From contig NZ_JAEKKT010000142.1 of the NCBI RefSeq assembly GCF_019510245.1, positions 1-59,350 on the forward strand: DNA of 59,350 bases. The letters are read 5' to 3'. Each line of letters begins with the position of its first letter. Position 1 is the first letter of the stretch. The position numbers and the translations under genes are program-made. Positions 43,586 through 52,806 of the stretch are shown here, piece by piece. Origin of the DNA: Streptomyces sp. GTDB taxonomy: Bacteria > Actinomycetota > Actinomycetes > Streptomycetales > Streptomycetaceae. The notes beneath the pieces are model-generated. The model saw nothing but the letters and a program-made list of their open reading frames with translations. It did not search any database and was not told where the DNA came from.

Positions 43586-46500
43586 TCAGTTACCGCCGGA
43601 CCCGGCCGTACCGTGGGCTGATCCAGCCGCACGAGCCGGTGAGGACGGCCGTGGTCTCGCGGAGTGCCGTGGTCCGACGGGGACCGGCACGGTGGCCGTG
43701 CCCCCGTCGTCGTCGGTGATCGTGACCGCCGGGCGGTGTCCGCCGGGCCTGCGGTAGAGGTGCTCGGCCCGGCAGGTGGTGCCGGTGATCCGGCCCTTCG
43801 CCGGGCGGCTGCCGTCCTTCCAGTCGACGGTGCAGGTGTGGGTGTCGGAGCCGCCCGGGTCGGTGAAACGGACGGTGAGGGTCACGTGCCGTGCGCCGTG
43901 GCCGCGGGCGTCGGTGATCGTCGGTGGGGCGTTGGTGACGGTCACGGAGGTGGTGTCGGTGCTGCGTCCGCCGGTCAGGGTGAGGGTGTAGGTCCCGTTG
44001 TCGGTGCAGGTGACGGTGGTCGCGGCGGCCGCCGGGTCGCGGACCGTGCAGGGGGCTTTCGCGGGCACGGTCCACTGCGCGGTACCGGCGCCGGAGAGGG
44101 TGCCGGACAGCGCGATCGCATCCCCTTCGGTCCCGCTGACGTCCGGTCCCGCGTGCACGACGGTCACCGGATCGATGCTCGTCAGCGTCGGCACGACCGG
44201 CTTGATCAGCCCGTCCGCGTCGAACTCCAGCTTGTCGACGGTCGTTTCCCGGTGGGTGCCGTCGCCCCCGGGGATGGCGAAGCGGTGGTAGGCGATGTAC
44301 CAGTCGTCGGTGTTCGGCACGTGTACGACGCTGTGGTGGCCGGTGCCCCTGATCCCCAGGGAGAGGTCCTTGGAGAGGATCACGCCCCGCTTGGTCCAGG
44401 GTCCGGTGGGGGAGGGGCCGGTGGCGTAGGCGACGCGGTAGTTCTCGTCGCGGGTGTCGTTCTCCGACCACATGAAGTAGTAGATCCCGTTGCGCTTGAT
44501 GACGAACGAGCCCTCGTTGTACCCGCTCGGCGTGATGTCCCGGACCTTCGAGGTGTCGATGGACGTCATGTCGGCGTTCAGCGGGACCACGTAGGCGTGG
44601 CCGTTGCCGAAGTAGAGGTACGACTGTCCGTCGTCGTCCGTGAAGACGGCCGGGTCGATCATCTGGCCGCTGAAGTCACCGGACTTGAGGAGGGGTTTGC
44701 CGAGCGCGTCCTTGAAGGGGCCGGTCGGCGAGTCGGCCACCGCCACCCCGATGTTCGCGTCGGCGCAGAAGTAGAAGTAGTACTTGCCGTCCTTCTCGGC
44801 GATCGTCGGTGCCCAGGCCCTGCTGTCCGCCCAGCTGATGTCCGGGCCCAGGTCGAGGATGACGCCGTGGTCCGTCCAGTGGACGAGGTCGGTGGAGGAG
44901 TACGCCTTGAACCGGGTGCCGCTCCAGCCGTCGTAGCCGTCGCTGGTCGGGTAGAGGTAGAAGGTGTCGCCGAAGCGGACGATGTTCGGGTCGGCGTTCA
45001 GCCCCGGCAGCACCGGGCTCTTCATGACCAGTGCCGACACCGTCCAGGTGCGCTTCCTGCCGTCGGAGCCCGTCACCTCGTAGGTCACCGGCTTGCTGAA
45101 GTCCTGCACGCTCCCGGAGGCCGGGCTGATCGCGGCGCCGTGGGCGAGGGTGAACTCCGGTGCCAGGGAGGTGAGATCGGCGCCCTCGGTCATCGGCAAC
45201 GTGATCTTGCCATCCGCGTCGTCGACGATGGCGTCGACCTTCAGACCCGTCTGGGTCGCCTTGGCGATCCCGGCCGTGTTGCCGCTGAGCTCCATGACCT
45301 CGGCGGCCGACAGGGCCCGGTCGTAGATGCGGAAGTCGTCGACCTCGCCGCCGAAGTAGGGGTCGGCCGCGTACAGGGAGCGGCCGATGTAGCCGGTGTG
45401 GTCCTTGCTCGCGTCGTACAGCTCGGACGGCTTGATGGTGGTCGTCGTGCGGGCCGCCTCGATGCCGTCGACGTACAGGATCATCGTGCCGGTCGAACCG
45501 TCGAGGGTGACGGTGACGTGCCGCCACTGGCCGGGCGTGAGCTGCGAGCCGGCCGACAGCTTCGACTCCGCCGGCCAACTCGCCTTGGTGATGGCCGAGT
45601 AGAGGCTGGACCCGCCGTTGGACGGGGTGGCGAAGAGGTACTTGTCGCTGTCGGGACCCAGCCCGAACAGCCACTGGAAGCTGTCGCCGCCCTTCCACTT
45701 GGCGTACGTCGACACGGTCACGCTGTCGGCGTCCTTCAGCACCCCGTTCGGGATCCTCACGTACGGCGAACTCGTCGCGTCGCCCGACATCTTGAAGGAG
45801 CCGCCCTCCACCCCCGTACCGAACTCGGGTGTGCGGACGTACGTGCCGTGGTAGCCGTGCCCGCTGGAGTCGACGGCGATGTTGCCGCCGGTCTCGTCGA
45901 AGTCGTAGTGCAGGAGCAGGTCGGCCGGGACGTCGGGACCCTCCTGTGACACGGTGACCTCGGCCTGGACCGGGATCGCGGTGCCGTCCGGGAGGCGGCC
46001 GGTGACGGTGAAGGTGCCGGGTTGGGCGTAGGCGGACGCCGGGACGTCGTCCCAGGTGACGGCGGCCGGCCGGTCGACGCCGTCGGCGTAGGAGGCGATG
46101 ACGGTGGCGGGGAGGACCGGCGCCTGCCCCGTCCTGGTCGCCACCTTCACGCTCTGGACGCTCTCCACCAACTGGTCGGGCTGGTAGGCGCGCAGGAGTC
46201 TGTCGTACTCGGTCTGGGTGACCGGGAGCACGGTGCCGTGGCGGGGCTTGGCGGGCAGGTCGTAGTCGGTGACGGGTGTCCAGACCCCGGAGTCCAGATC
46301 GTCGGTCTCGAACGGGATGTACCCGCGCCCCCCGAACTCGTCGAGGAACGCGTACCACTTGTCCTCCGTGTTGGACTTGAAGACCAGCGGCCCCTCGGCG
46401 GCGCTCATCGCCCCCTTGCCGATGCCCTCCGCGACCGGGGTCCAGTCGGTGCTGCGGATCGAGTCGCTCTTCTCCTCGAAGACGAACTTGCTGTTGGGGG

Positions 46501-48457
46501 TCGAGGAGGTGTTGTTCCGCTCGTCCTTGGACAGGCGGTAGTAGGTCCCGTCCTTCTGGATCATCGTGGAGTCGATGACCGACCAGCCGCGGTCGATCCA
46601 CACCTTGGGCTCGCTGAAGGTGTAGAAGTCGCGGGTGGTGGCGTACATCATCCGGTTGTAGGTGTCGCCGGTGTGCGCCGCGTTGTCGTACAGCTTCGAC
46701 GCCCAGAAGACGACGTACTCGCCGAGCTTCGCGTCGTAGAACGCCTCCGGTGCCCAGGTGTTGCCCGCGCTGTCCGGGGCGACCTTCACCAGGCGCTGGT
46801 TCGTCCAGTGGACGAGGTCGGTGGACTCCCAGACCATGACGGACCTGCTGCCGGTGCGCTGGGCGGCGTCCCAGTCGCCGTTGCCGTAGATCCTGAGGTC
46901 GGTGGCGATCTGGTAGAACTTGTCGCCCTCGGGGGAGCGGATGATGAACGGGTCGCGCAGGCCCTTCTCGCCGAGCGTGGAGGTCAGAACGGGCTTGCCG
47001 TCGTTCAGCTCCCGCCAGTTCAGCGGGTCGTTCCCCTTGCTGAGGGCGGCGTAGAGCTGTTCGCCGTCGGCGGTGCCCTCGCCGGTGAAGTAGCTGAACA
47101 TGTAGCCCTTGAGGGCTTCCCTGGCGGGGAGTTCGGGGACCCGCGCGGTGAAGGTGCGGGTGGCGGAGGCCGTTCCCTTGGTGACCGTCGCGGTCAGGTC
47201 GACGGTGGTGGCTCCCGCGCCGTGCGCGGGGCGGTGGACCACGCCGTCGGCGGAGACGACGTCCGGGTCGGCGGAGGACCAGGTGACGGCCGTGCCGTAG
47301 GCGCCGTCGGCGGGCAGGGTGAGGTTGCCGCGGACGTCGTCGACGTCGTGCACGGTGAGGGCGCCGGCGGCCTGCGAGGTGGCGGTGGCGTCGTCGAAGT
47401 CGGCGCGGACGGTGACGTCGAAGGTCCTGGTGTCGGTGACCGTGCCCTTGGTGAGGGTCGCGGTGAGCGTGGCGTGGGCGTCGGGGGAGCCGGCGGCGGG
47501 CCGGGTCACCTTGCCGGAGTCCGACACGACCCCGGGGGCGTCGCTGGACCAGCTGATGGCGGAGCCGCCCGCCGTGCCGGTCGTCGGCAGGTCCAGGTCG
47601 GCGGTCACGGCACCGGTGTCACCGAGGTTCAGGGCCGCCTTGTCGTCGGAGACGCCCTGGGTGTCGACGGGGAGGGCGAGCTGCCCGACCTCGGAGCCGT
47701 CGAGGGCGCGGTCGTATACGCGGAAGTCGCGGATACGGCCCTTGAAGAGCTTGTCGCCGGAGTAGACGGACTTGCCGATGTAGTTGGCGACGGTGCTGCC
47801 GGAGCCGATGGCACCGGGGGTGATGGTGACGGAGGTGTTCCGGCCCACCTCGACGCCGTCCTCGTAGAGCACGCCCGTGGTGCCGGTCTGGGTGTAGGCG
47901 ATGTGCTTCCACACGGACCGGGTGAGGTTGTGCGAGTCGGACGGCCTGGTCGTCTGCTCGGTCGACCAGTTGCCGGTGGCGAGGGAGGTGCGGAGGGAGT
48001 TGCCGGTGGTGAAGAGGTAGCCGTTGCCGCTGCTGCCGCTGGAGTTGCCGAAGCCGTAGAGGAAGTACGGGGTGGACTGGGCGGAGTCGATCCGCACGTC
48101 CATGGAGACGGTGATCGAGTCCATGCCCTTCATGACGTCGTCCGGGACCTTGATGTAGGTGCCGGAGCCGTCGAAGCCGAGCCCCTGCCCGGTGGCCGAC
48201 CAGTCGGCGGTGCCGTTGAGGGTGCCGTCGCGGCCGTTGCCGGAGGCGTCGGGGACGGTGGTGCCGGTGTCGGCGTCCAGGGGGTACCAGAGGGCGAGGC
48301 CGTCGGTGACGGCGGCGGGATCGGCGACGGCCCCGGTCGTGGCCCGGGCCGGAAGGGCGGGGCCGAGGAGGGCCAGGAGGGTCGAGGCGGCGGTCAGTCC
48401 GGCGAGCTGTCCCGCCCGGCGTCTCGCGCGGCCGCGCAGGCGTGAGGTGTGCGTCAT
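43586..48457 (-). CDS. Giant secreted glycosidase with two GH43 domains
   Basis: 1623 residues. Signal peptide with arginines (RGRARRRAGQLAGLTAAS). Order: LamG-3 domain (about 50-230), two atrophied Ig-like repeats (270-460), GH43 domain 1 (about 470-790; LRDPFII, AAEGPLVF), a bacterial Ig-like domain (800-880), LamG-3 domain 2 (890-1060), a linker domain, GH43 domain 2 (about 1170-1450; NADPNIV, QMIDPAVF, YNEGSFVI with the catalytic Asp and Glu), and a C-terminal PKD domain with KD-rich tail. It probably degrades arabinose- or xylose-containing plant polysaccharide. Two full catalytic domains in one chain are uncommon. Confidence 0.93.
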   Translation of the reverse strand: MTHTSRLRGRARRRAGQLAGLTAASTLLALLGPALPARATTGAVADPAAVTDGLALWYPLDADTGTTVPDASGNGRDGTLNGTADWSATGQGLGFDGSGTYIKVPDDVMKGMDSITVSMDVRIDSAQSTPYFLYGFGNSSGSSGNGYLFTTGNSLRTSLATGNWSTEQTTRPSDSHNLTRSVWKHIAYTQTGTTGVLYEDGVEVGRNTSVTITPGAIGSGSTVANYIGKSVYSGDKLFKGRIRDFRVYDRALDGSEVGQLALPVDTQGVSDDKAALNLGDTGAVTADLDLPTTGTAGGSAISWSSDAPGVVSDSGKVTRPAAGSPDAHATLTATLTKGTVTDTRTFDVTVRADFDDATATSQAAGALTVHDVDDVRGNLTLPADGAYGTAVTWSSADPDVVSADGVVHRPAHGAGATTVDLTATVTKGTASATRTFTARVPELPAREALKGYMFSYFTGEGTADGEQLYAALSKGNDPLNWRELNDGKPVLTSTLGEKGLRDPFIIRSPEGDKFYQIATDLRIYGNGDWDAAQRTGSRSVMVWESTDLVHWTNQRLVKVAPDSAGNTWAPEAFYDAKLGEYVVFWASKLYDNAAHTGDTYNRMMYATTRDFYTFSEPKVWIDRGWSVIDSTMIQKDGTYYRLSKDERNNTSSTPNSKFVFEEKSDSIRSTDWTPVAEGIGKGAMSAAEGPLVFKSNTEDKWYAFLDEFGGRGYIPFETDDLDSGVWTPVTDYDLPAKPRHGTVLPVTQTEYDRLLRAYQPDQLVESVQSVKVATRTGQAPVLPATVIASYADGVDRPAAVTWDDVPASAYAQPGTFTVTGRLPDGTAIPVQAEVTVSQEGPDVPADLLLHYDFDETGGNIAVDSSGHGYHGTYVRTPEFGTGVEGGSFKMSGDATSSPYVRIPNGVLKDADSVTVSTYAKWKGGDSFQWLFGLGPDSDKYLFATPSNGGSSLYSAITKASWPAESKLSAGSQLTPGQWRHVTVTLDGSTGTMILYVDGIEAARTTTTIKPSELYDASKDHTGYIGRSLYAADPYFGGEVDDFRIYDRALSAAEVMELSGNTAGIAKATQTGLKVDAIVDDADGKITLPMTEGADLTSLAPEFTLAHGAAISPASGSVQDFSKPVTYEVTGSDGRKRTWTVSALVMKSPVLPGLNADPNIVRFGDTFYLYPTSDGYDGWSGTRFKAYSSTDLVHWTDHGVILDLGPDISWADSRAWAPTIAEKDGKYYFYFCADANIGVAVADSPTGPFKDALGKPLLKSGDFSGQMIDPAVFTDDDGQSYLYFGNGHAYVVPLNADMTSIDTSKVRDITPSGYNEGSFVIKRNGIYYFMWSENDTRDENYRVAYATGPSPTGPWTKRGVILSKDLSLGIRGTGHHSVVHVPNTDDWYIAYHRFAIPGGDGTHRETTVDKLEFDADGLIKPVVPTLTSIDPVTVVHAGPDVSGTEGDAIALSGTLSGAGTAQWTVPAKAPCTVRDPAAAATTVTCTDNGTYTLTLTGGRSTDTTSVTVTNAPPTITDARGHGARHVTLTVRFTDPGGSDTHTCTVDWKDGSRPAKGRITGTTCRAEHLYRRPGGHRPAVTITDDDGGTATVPVPVGPRHSARPRPSSPARAAGSAHGTAGSGGN

Positions 48458-48971
48458 GTGCGGCTCCCTGCCAAGTCCTCAGCGGTTACACGGAGATGAC
48501 ATTGCGTTGCGAGAGTGTCAAACGATGTACACGGGGCCGTCAAGAGTTTTCGAACAACGTCCGACCAGTCGAACGATCTGTTCTGCCCCCGCCTCGACCA
48601 CCCCGCCAACTTTCCTGCCCCGCACCAGGCTTGGACCTGCCATGTGCGGGGCAGAGCCCTCCTACCGGACAGCAGGCACCGGTCAGGGCTCGGCAAGAGG
48701 AGGGCGTCATGGACGGTCGGATCCGCGTACGCGTTGTTCGTCGGCCCGCTCCCCGCGGGCAGGAGATCGACCGCAGGACGCCTTCCGGGCGCATCCTGCC
48801 GTACTAGTCCGGGTGTGCGGGCGGGTGGTACGCACCGGCCGCCCCGCGCCCGGCGCCCGTGGCCGGCGGGCCGGTTTGGACCGGCGGCAACGGGGCACGT
48901 GTGTGAGCCGGCGGCAGGAAGGCGGGCACCGTGACCATCCGGGAGCCGGTACGGCGTACGGCGACGTCGGC
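48458..48971. other. 514-base divergent intergenic region
   Basis: Between the divergent GH43 gene (start 48457) and the MEDS gene (start 48972). Contains a possible short ORF (48709-48807). TTGAC-like elements lie on the minus strand (around 48515-48545), but I cannot assign a promoter firmly. The rest looks non-coding. Confidence 0.5.
48709..48807 (+). CDS. Possible 32-aa basic small ORF
   Basis: ATG 48709 follows a strong site (AGAGGAGGG, 48696-48704). The product is arginine-rich (MDGRIRVRVVRRPAPRGQ) and ends GRILPY. No family recognised. The support is the binding site only, so this is tentative. Confidence 0.3.
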   Translation: MDGRIRVRVVRRPAPRGQEIDRRTPSGRILPY

Positions 48972-49907
48972 ATGACCGGCGCGCCCGGCCCCTTCGCCCA
49001 CCCCGCCCTGTTCTACGGCGACGAGGGCGAGTACCTGGCCGGGACGGTGCCCTTCGTCCGGGCCGCGCTGGCCGCCGGCGAGCCGGTGGCCGTCGCCGTG
49101 CCCGGCGAGAACCTCCGCCTCATCCAGGACGCGCTGGGCGCCGACGCCGGGCCGGTGCGCTTCCTCGACATGCGGGAGGCCGGCCGCAACCCGGGCCGGA
49201 TCATCCCCGGCGTCCTGCACGCCTTCGCCGACGCGCAGCCGCCCGGCCGCCGCGTCCGCATCATCGGCGAACCCGTCTGGCCCGGCCGCACCCCCGCCGA
49301 GCACCTGGCCTGCGTCCAGCACGAGGCCCTGATCAACGCGGCCTTCCGGGGCCGTACGGCGACCGTCCTGTGCCCGTACGACACCCGGCGCCTCGACCCG
49401 CAGGTCATCGCCGACGCCCACGCCACCCACCCCACGCTGCGGCAGCCCGGCGGCGGCCCGGACCGGGACAGCCACGCCTACGCCCCCGACGACGCCCTCG
49501 CCCGCTGCAACGAGCCCCTGCCGCCCCCGCCCGACGCCGTCCCGGCGGTCTGCTTCGAGTCGGGCTCACTCTTCGAGGCCCGGCACCTCGCCGCCGCCGA
49601 GGCCGCCCGGCTCGGCCTGACCGCCGGCCGGCTCGCCGATCTGACGCTGGCCGTCGCCGAGCTGGCCACCAACAGCGTGGTGCACGGCGGGGGTTCGGGC
49701 ACGCTCGGGGTGTGGGCCGAGGACGGCAGCGTGGTGTGCGAGGTCCGCGACAAGGGCCACCTCACCGACCCCCTGGCCGGCCGCCGCCCGCCCTCCCGCG
49801 ACCGCTCCGGCGGCCGCGGCCTGTTCCTCGTCAACCGCGTCGCCGACCTGGTCCGCGTGCACACCGGCCCGGAGGGGACGACGGTGCGGTGCTGGTTCGC
49901 GCACTGA
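48972..49907 (+). CDS. MEDS-domain / HATPase anti-sigma-type regulator
   Basis: 311 residues. N-terminal MEDS sensory domain (HPALFYGDEGEYLAGTVPFVRAAL, VAVAVPGENLRLIQDAL) and a C-terminal RsbW-like HATPase_c (LAVAELATNSVVHGG, VCEVRDKGHL, GGRGLFLVNRVADLV). Resembles RsbA-type anti-sigma regulators that phosphorylate or bind partner sigma/anti-anti-sigma proteins. The cysteine and histidine in LACVQHEALI and VCF may help signal sensing. The upstream binding site is weak. Confidence 0.85.
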   Translation: MTGAPGPFAHPALFYGDEGEYLAGTVPFVRAALAAGEPVAVAVPGENLRLIQDALGADAGPVRFLDMREAGRNPGRIIPGVLHAFADAQPPGRRVRIIGEPVWPGRTPAEHLACVQHEALINAAFRGRTATVLCPYDTRRLDPQVIADAHATHPTLRQPGGGPDRDSHAYAPDDALARCNEPLPPPPDAVPAVCFESGSLFEARHLAAAEAARLGLTAGRLADLTLAVAELATNSVVHGGGSGTLGVWAEDGSVVCEVRDKGHLTDPLAGRRPPSRDRSGGRGLFLVNRVADLVRVHTGPEGTTVRCWFAH

Positions 49908-49931
49908 GCGGCGGGGAGCGATCCGGCCGGC

Positions 49932-50213
49932 TCACACGGCGAGCGGCTCCAGGTCCCGGTACACCCTGCGTTCCGCCGGCGCGAAGCGGGTGATGCCGTT
50001 GTTCTCACCGAGTTGCCGGCGCAGCCCCTTCAGCCTGCTGACGGCTTCCTCGCGCCGCGCCCGGGCCTCGTCCAGGCGGCCGAGGGCGGTCACGGTGAGG
50101 GCGCTGTTGCAGGCGACCGCCAGGGCTTCGGGATGCCGGGTGCCCAGGCCGGCGCGCAGCGCCCCGATGCCGAGCCGGGCGCGTCGACTCACGTCGGTGC
50201 CCCGGCGGGGCAT
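49932..50213 (-). pseudogene. Truncated FxsT-like TPR fragment
   Basis: 93 codons beginning MPRRGTDVSRRARLG. It holds one TPR-type repeat (LGTRHPEALAVACNSALTVTALGRLDEA, like the GADHPTTLACANNVAL repeats of the 1534-aa protein) and a C-terminus ERRVYRDLEPLAV that matches the charged end of FxsT-type proteins. No ATPase remains nearby. Probably the residual 3' end of a second FxsT-like gene. It ends 9 bases before the Mbl-like gene stop. Confidence 0.6.
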
Positions 50214-50222
50214 GCGGGGTGC

Positions 50223-51260
50223 TCAGGCGGCCAGCGGGTCCAGCACCAGGGGCTCGATCCGGCCCTCCAGCATTGCTCCGATGCCCTGGACGGCGCACAC
50301 GTCCGGCCGTTCCGCGATGTGCACCGGCATGCCGGTGGCCTCCCGCAGCAACTGGTCGAAGCCGGGCAGCAGCGCCGATCCGCCGACCATCGTGATGCCC
50401 CGGTCGGCGAGATCGGCGACCAGGTCGGGCGGGCAGTCGCGGAGCACCTTGCCGATCCCGTCCAGGACGGACATGAGGGGCGTCTGGATGGCGTCCCGGA
50501 CGGCGGCGGTGTCGACCCGCACGCTGCGGGCGAGCCCGGTGACCACGTCCCGCCCGTGGATCTCGGTGGAGGCCGGGCCGTACGGGGTGAGGCCGTTGTC
50601 CTCCAGGGCCAGCTGCAGGGGCCGTACCGACTGGTTCGGCAGCATCAGCTCGTGCTCGTGCCGCAGGTGCTGGACGATCGCGTTGTCCACGGCCTCCCCG
50701 CCGACGGGCATCCGCTCGGCGCACACGATCGACCCGAGGGAGAGCACGGCGACCTGCGTCGCGGCGGCCCCGCAGACGAGGATCATGCTCGCCTCCGGCC
50801 GCTCGACCGGCAGCCCGCACCCCACCGCCGCGGCGATCAGCGTGTCGACCAGCTCCACCCGCCGCGCCCCCAGCCCCACCAGCGTCTCGATGGTCGCCCG
50901 CTGGGCCAGCGGGTCGGCGTCGTGCGGGGTGCAGGCCGCCGCCCGCAGCCGGGGCTTGCGGCGCAGCGAACGGCGGATCTTGTCGCCGAGCAGATGGCGC
51001 AGCATGCGCTGGGCCATCTCGATGTCGACGACGGTCCCGCCGGAGACGGGCCGCACGACACGGATGTAGTCGGGGGTCCGGCCGGTCATCTTCTCCGCGA
51101 ACTCGCCGACGGCGATCAGGGCGCCGGTACGCGTGTTCATCGCGGCGACGGAAGGCTGGTCGACGACCAGGCCCATGCCCCTCACGTACACCCGGGTGCG
51201 TGCGGCCCCCAGATCGACGGCGAAATGGCAGCGGCGCAACTGCTCCAGACTGACGGTCAC
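50223..51260 (-). CDS. MreB/Mbl-like actin homologue
   Basis: 345 residues. The actin fold starts CHFAVDLGAARTRVYVRGMGL (phosphate 1), followed by VCGAAATQVAVLSLG (phosphate 2 region), AVDNAIVQHLR, and VGGSALLPGFDQLL. GTG 51260 was chosen; the preceding codons are low-complexity. In Streptomyces such Mbl proteins are tied to spore-wall and aerial hyphae rather than rod growth. I recall the Streptomyces coelicolor Mbl lying near matB, as here. Confidence 0.85.
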   Translation of the reverse strand: MTVSLEQLRRCHFAVDLGAARTRVYVRGMGLVVDQPSVAAMNTRTGALIAVGEFAEKMTGRTPDYIRVVRPVSGGTVVDIEMAQRMLRHLLGDKIRRSLRRKPRLRAAACTPHDADPLAQRATIETLVGLGARRVELVDTLIAAAVGCGLPVERPEASMILVCGAAATQVAVLSLGSIVCAERMPVGGEAVDNAIVQHLRHEHELMLPNQSVRPLQLALEDNGLTPYGPASTEIHGRDVVTGLARSVRVDTAAVRDAIQTPLMSVLDGIGKVLRDCPPDLVADLADRGITMVGGSALLPGFDQLLREATGMPVHIAERPDVCAVQGIGAMLEGRIEPLVLDPLAA

Positions 51261-51417
51261 GGCAGATCCTCCCGGTGCGCGGGCCGTGTGGGGTGGTACC
51301 GCCGGTCGGCGGCCTGCTTCGCATCCTCCGGGGGATCCGAGCGGCGCGCCTGCGGGGAGGGGCCGGGCGGGGCGCGGCTGAACGGGGGGTTTCGGACCCA
51401 CCCGGCCACCGGGGAGG

Positions 51418-52806
51418 TCAGCCGGGCGGTGTGGGCGAGGCGAGGGTGGCCGGGGAGTGCGGCACGATGCCTTGGACCACGCCCAGGTCCACCAGGTCCT
51501 GGGGGCGGATGCGCAACTGGCCGGCGGTGGTCTCGACGTCCTCCGGGGGGCGTTTCAGGATCGCCGCCGCCAGTTCCGGGGCGATGACGGAGAAGTAGCT
51601 GTCCGGGGTGGCCCAGGTGTTGCCGGGTGCGGCCAGGGCGAGGGCGCCGCCCGAGCCGCCCTCGCCGATGACGAGGGTGGTGATCGGCGTGCGGGCCGCC
51701 GCGACCTCCCCGAAGAGCTCCGCGATGGCGGCACCCGCGCCCTGGCGTTCCGCGTCCGCGTCGTTCGCGGCGCCCGGCGTGTCGACGAGGGTCAGCACGG
51801 GGATGCCCAGCCGGTCCGCGAGCCGTATCAGGCGGGCCGCGGTGCGGTACCCGGCGGGCCTGGTCGCCGTCCCGTTCTGCGCGGCGAAGGCGACCGTACG
51901 GCCGTCCGCCCGCTCGCCGAACCCGCACAGCATCCCGCCCGGGTCCGCACCGCCGCACCGGTCGCCGGCCAGGGCGACCCGGCGGGTGAAGTACGCGTCC
52001 AGGTAGGCGCCGGCCCGCGGGCGGTGCGGGGCGCGGGCGCGCCGGACGGCCTCCCAGCCGGTGGCGGGCAGCACGCTCCCGCCGAGGGCGGCCGGCGGGT
52101 CGGCGGGTATCGGGGCGGGGGTGGTCAGCAGCCGCAGCCACAGCCCGAGCGTCGCCTTCAGCTCCGGCAGGGGCACCACGGCGTCCGCCGAGCCCGTCGC
52201 GAGCTGAGCCTCGGCCGTGTACGCGGCCGGGTCGGCGTCCGGCGGGCGGACCCGGGAGCCGGCGAAGCCCACCTGGGCGCCGGGCAGCGCCAGGACCACG
52301 TCGGCGCCGGCGCCCAGCGTGGCCCAGCCGCCGCCGGTCGTCGGGTCGCGCAGGACCGCGACCTGCGCCAGCCCCGCCTCCCGGGTGAGCGCCGACTGGC
52401 GGGCCACGCGCTGGAGCTGTGACAGGGCGAGCATGCCCTCCTGCATCCGGCTGCCGCCGGTGGCGACCAGCGGTACGACCGGGAGCCGGTGGGCGCGGGC
52501 ATGGACGTACGCCGCCTCCAGCCGGTCCCCGGTCCGCTCGCCGAGCGAGCCGCCGAGGAAGCCGAACTCGAAGGCGATCAGCACGGCCGGCGTGCCCCCG
52601 ACGCGCGCGGTGCCGACGACGACGGACTCCTCCTCGCCGGTGCGCTCGGCGGCGCGGGCGCGCGAGGCGTCGTACCCCTGCCAGCCGAGCGGGCCGTCGG
52701 GCGGCGACTGCCGGGCCGGGTGCGGGAGTTCGGCGAAGGTGCCGGGGTCGGTGACGAGGGTGAGGATCCGGCGGGCCGAGAGCCGCCCGGGCGTCGGCTC
52801 AGGCAC
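51418..52806 (-). CDS. Fused acyl-CoA carboxyltransferase subunit
   Basis: 462 residues carrying both halves of a carboxyltransferase. Beta half: GGSRMQEGMLALSQLQR, VLRDPTTGGGWATL, QVGFAGSRV. Alpha half: LTLVDTPGAANDADAERQGAGAAIAEL and GEGGSGGALALAAPGNTWATPDSYFSVIAPE. No zinc ribbon is seen. It transfers a carboxyl group from carboxybiotin to acetyl- or propionyl-CoA. Its ATG overlaps the end of matB by eight bases, suggesting joint malonyl-CoA supply. Confidence 0.85.
   Translation of the reverse strand: MPEPTPGRLSARRILTLVTDPGTFAELPHPARQSPPDGPLGWQGYDASRARAAERTGEEESVVVGTARVGGTPAVLIAFEFGFLGGSLGERTGDRLEAAYVHARAHRLPVVPLVATGGSRMQEGMLALSQLQRVARQSALTREAGLAQVAVLRDPTTGGGWATLGAGADVVLALPGAQVGFAGSRVRPPDADPAAYTAEAQLATGSADAVVPLPELKATLGLWLRLLTTPAPIPADPPAALGGSVLPATGWEAVRRARAPHRPRAGAYLDAYFTRRVALAGDRCGGADPGGMLCGFGERADGRTVAFAAQNGTATRPAGYRTAARLIRLADRLGIPVLTLVDTPGAANDADAERQGAGAAIAELFGEVAAARTPITTLVIGEGGSGGALALAAPGNTWATPDSYFSVIAPELAAAILKRPPEDVETTAGQLRIRPQDLVDLGVVQGIVPHSPATLASPTPPG

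Noticed and set aside
46022..48445. 807-aa plus-strand open frame
   Set aside because: Antisense to the GH43 gene; Gly/Val/Asp-rich shadow.
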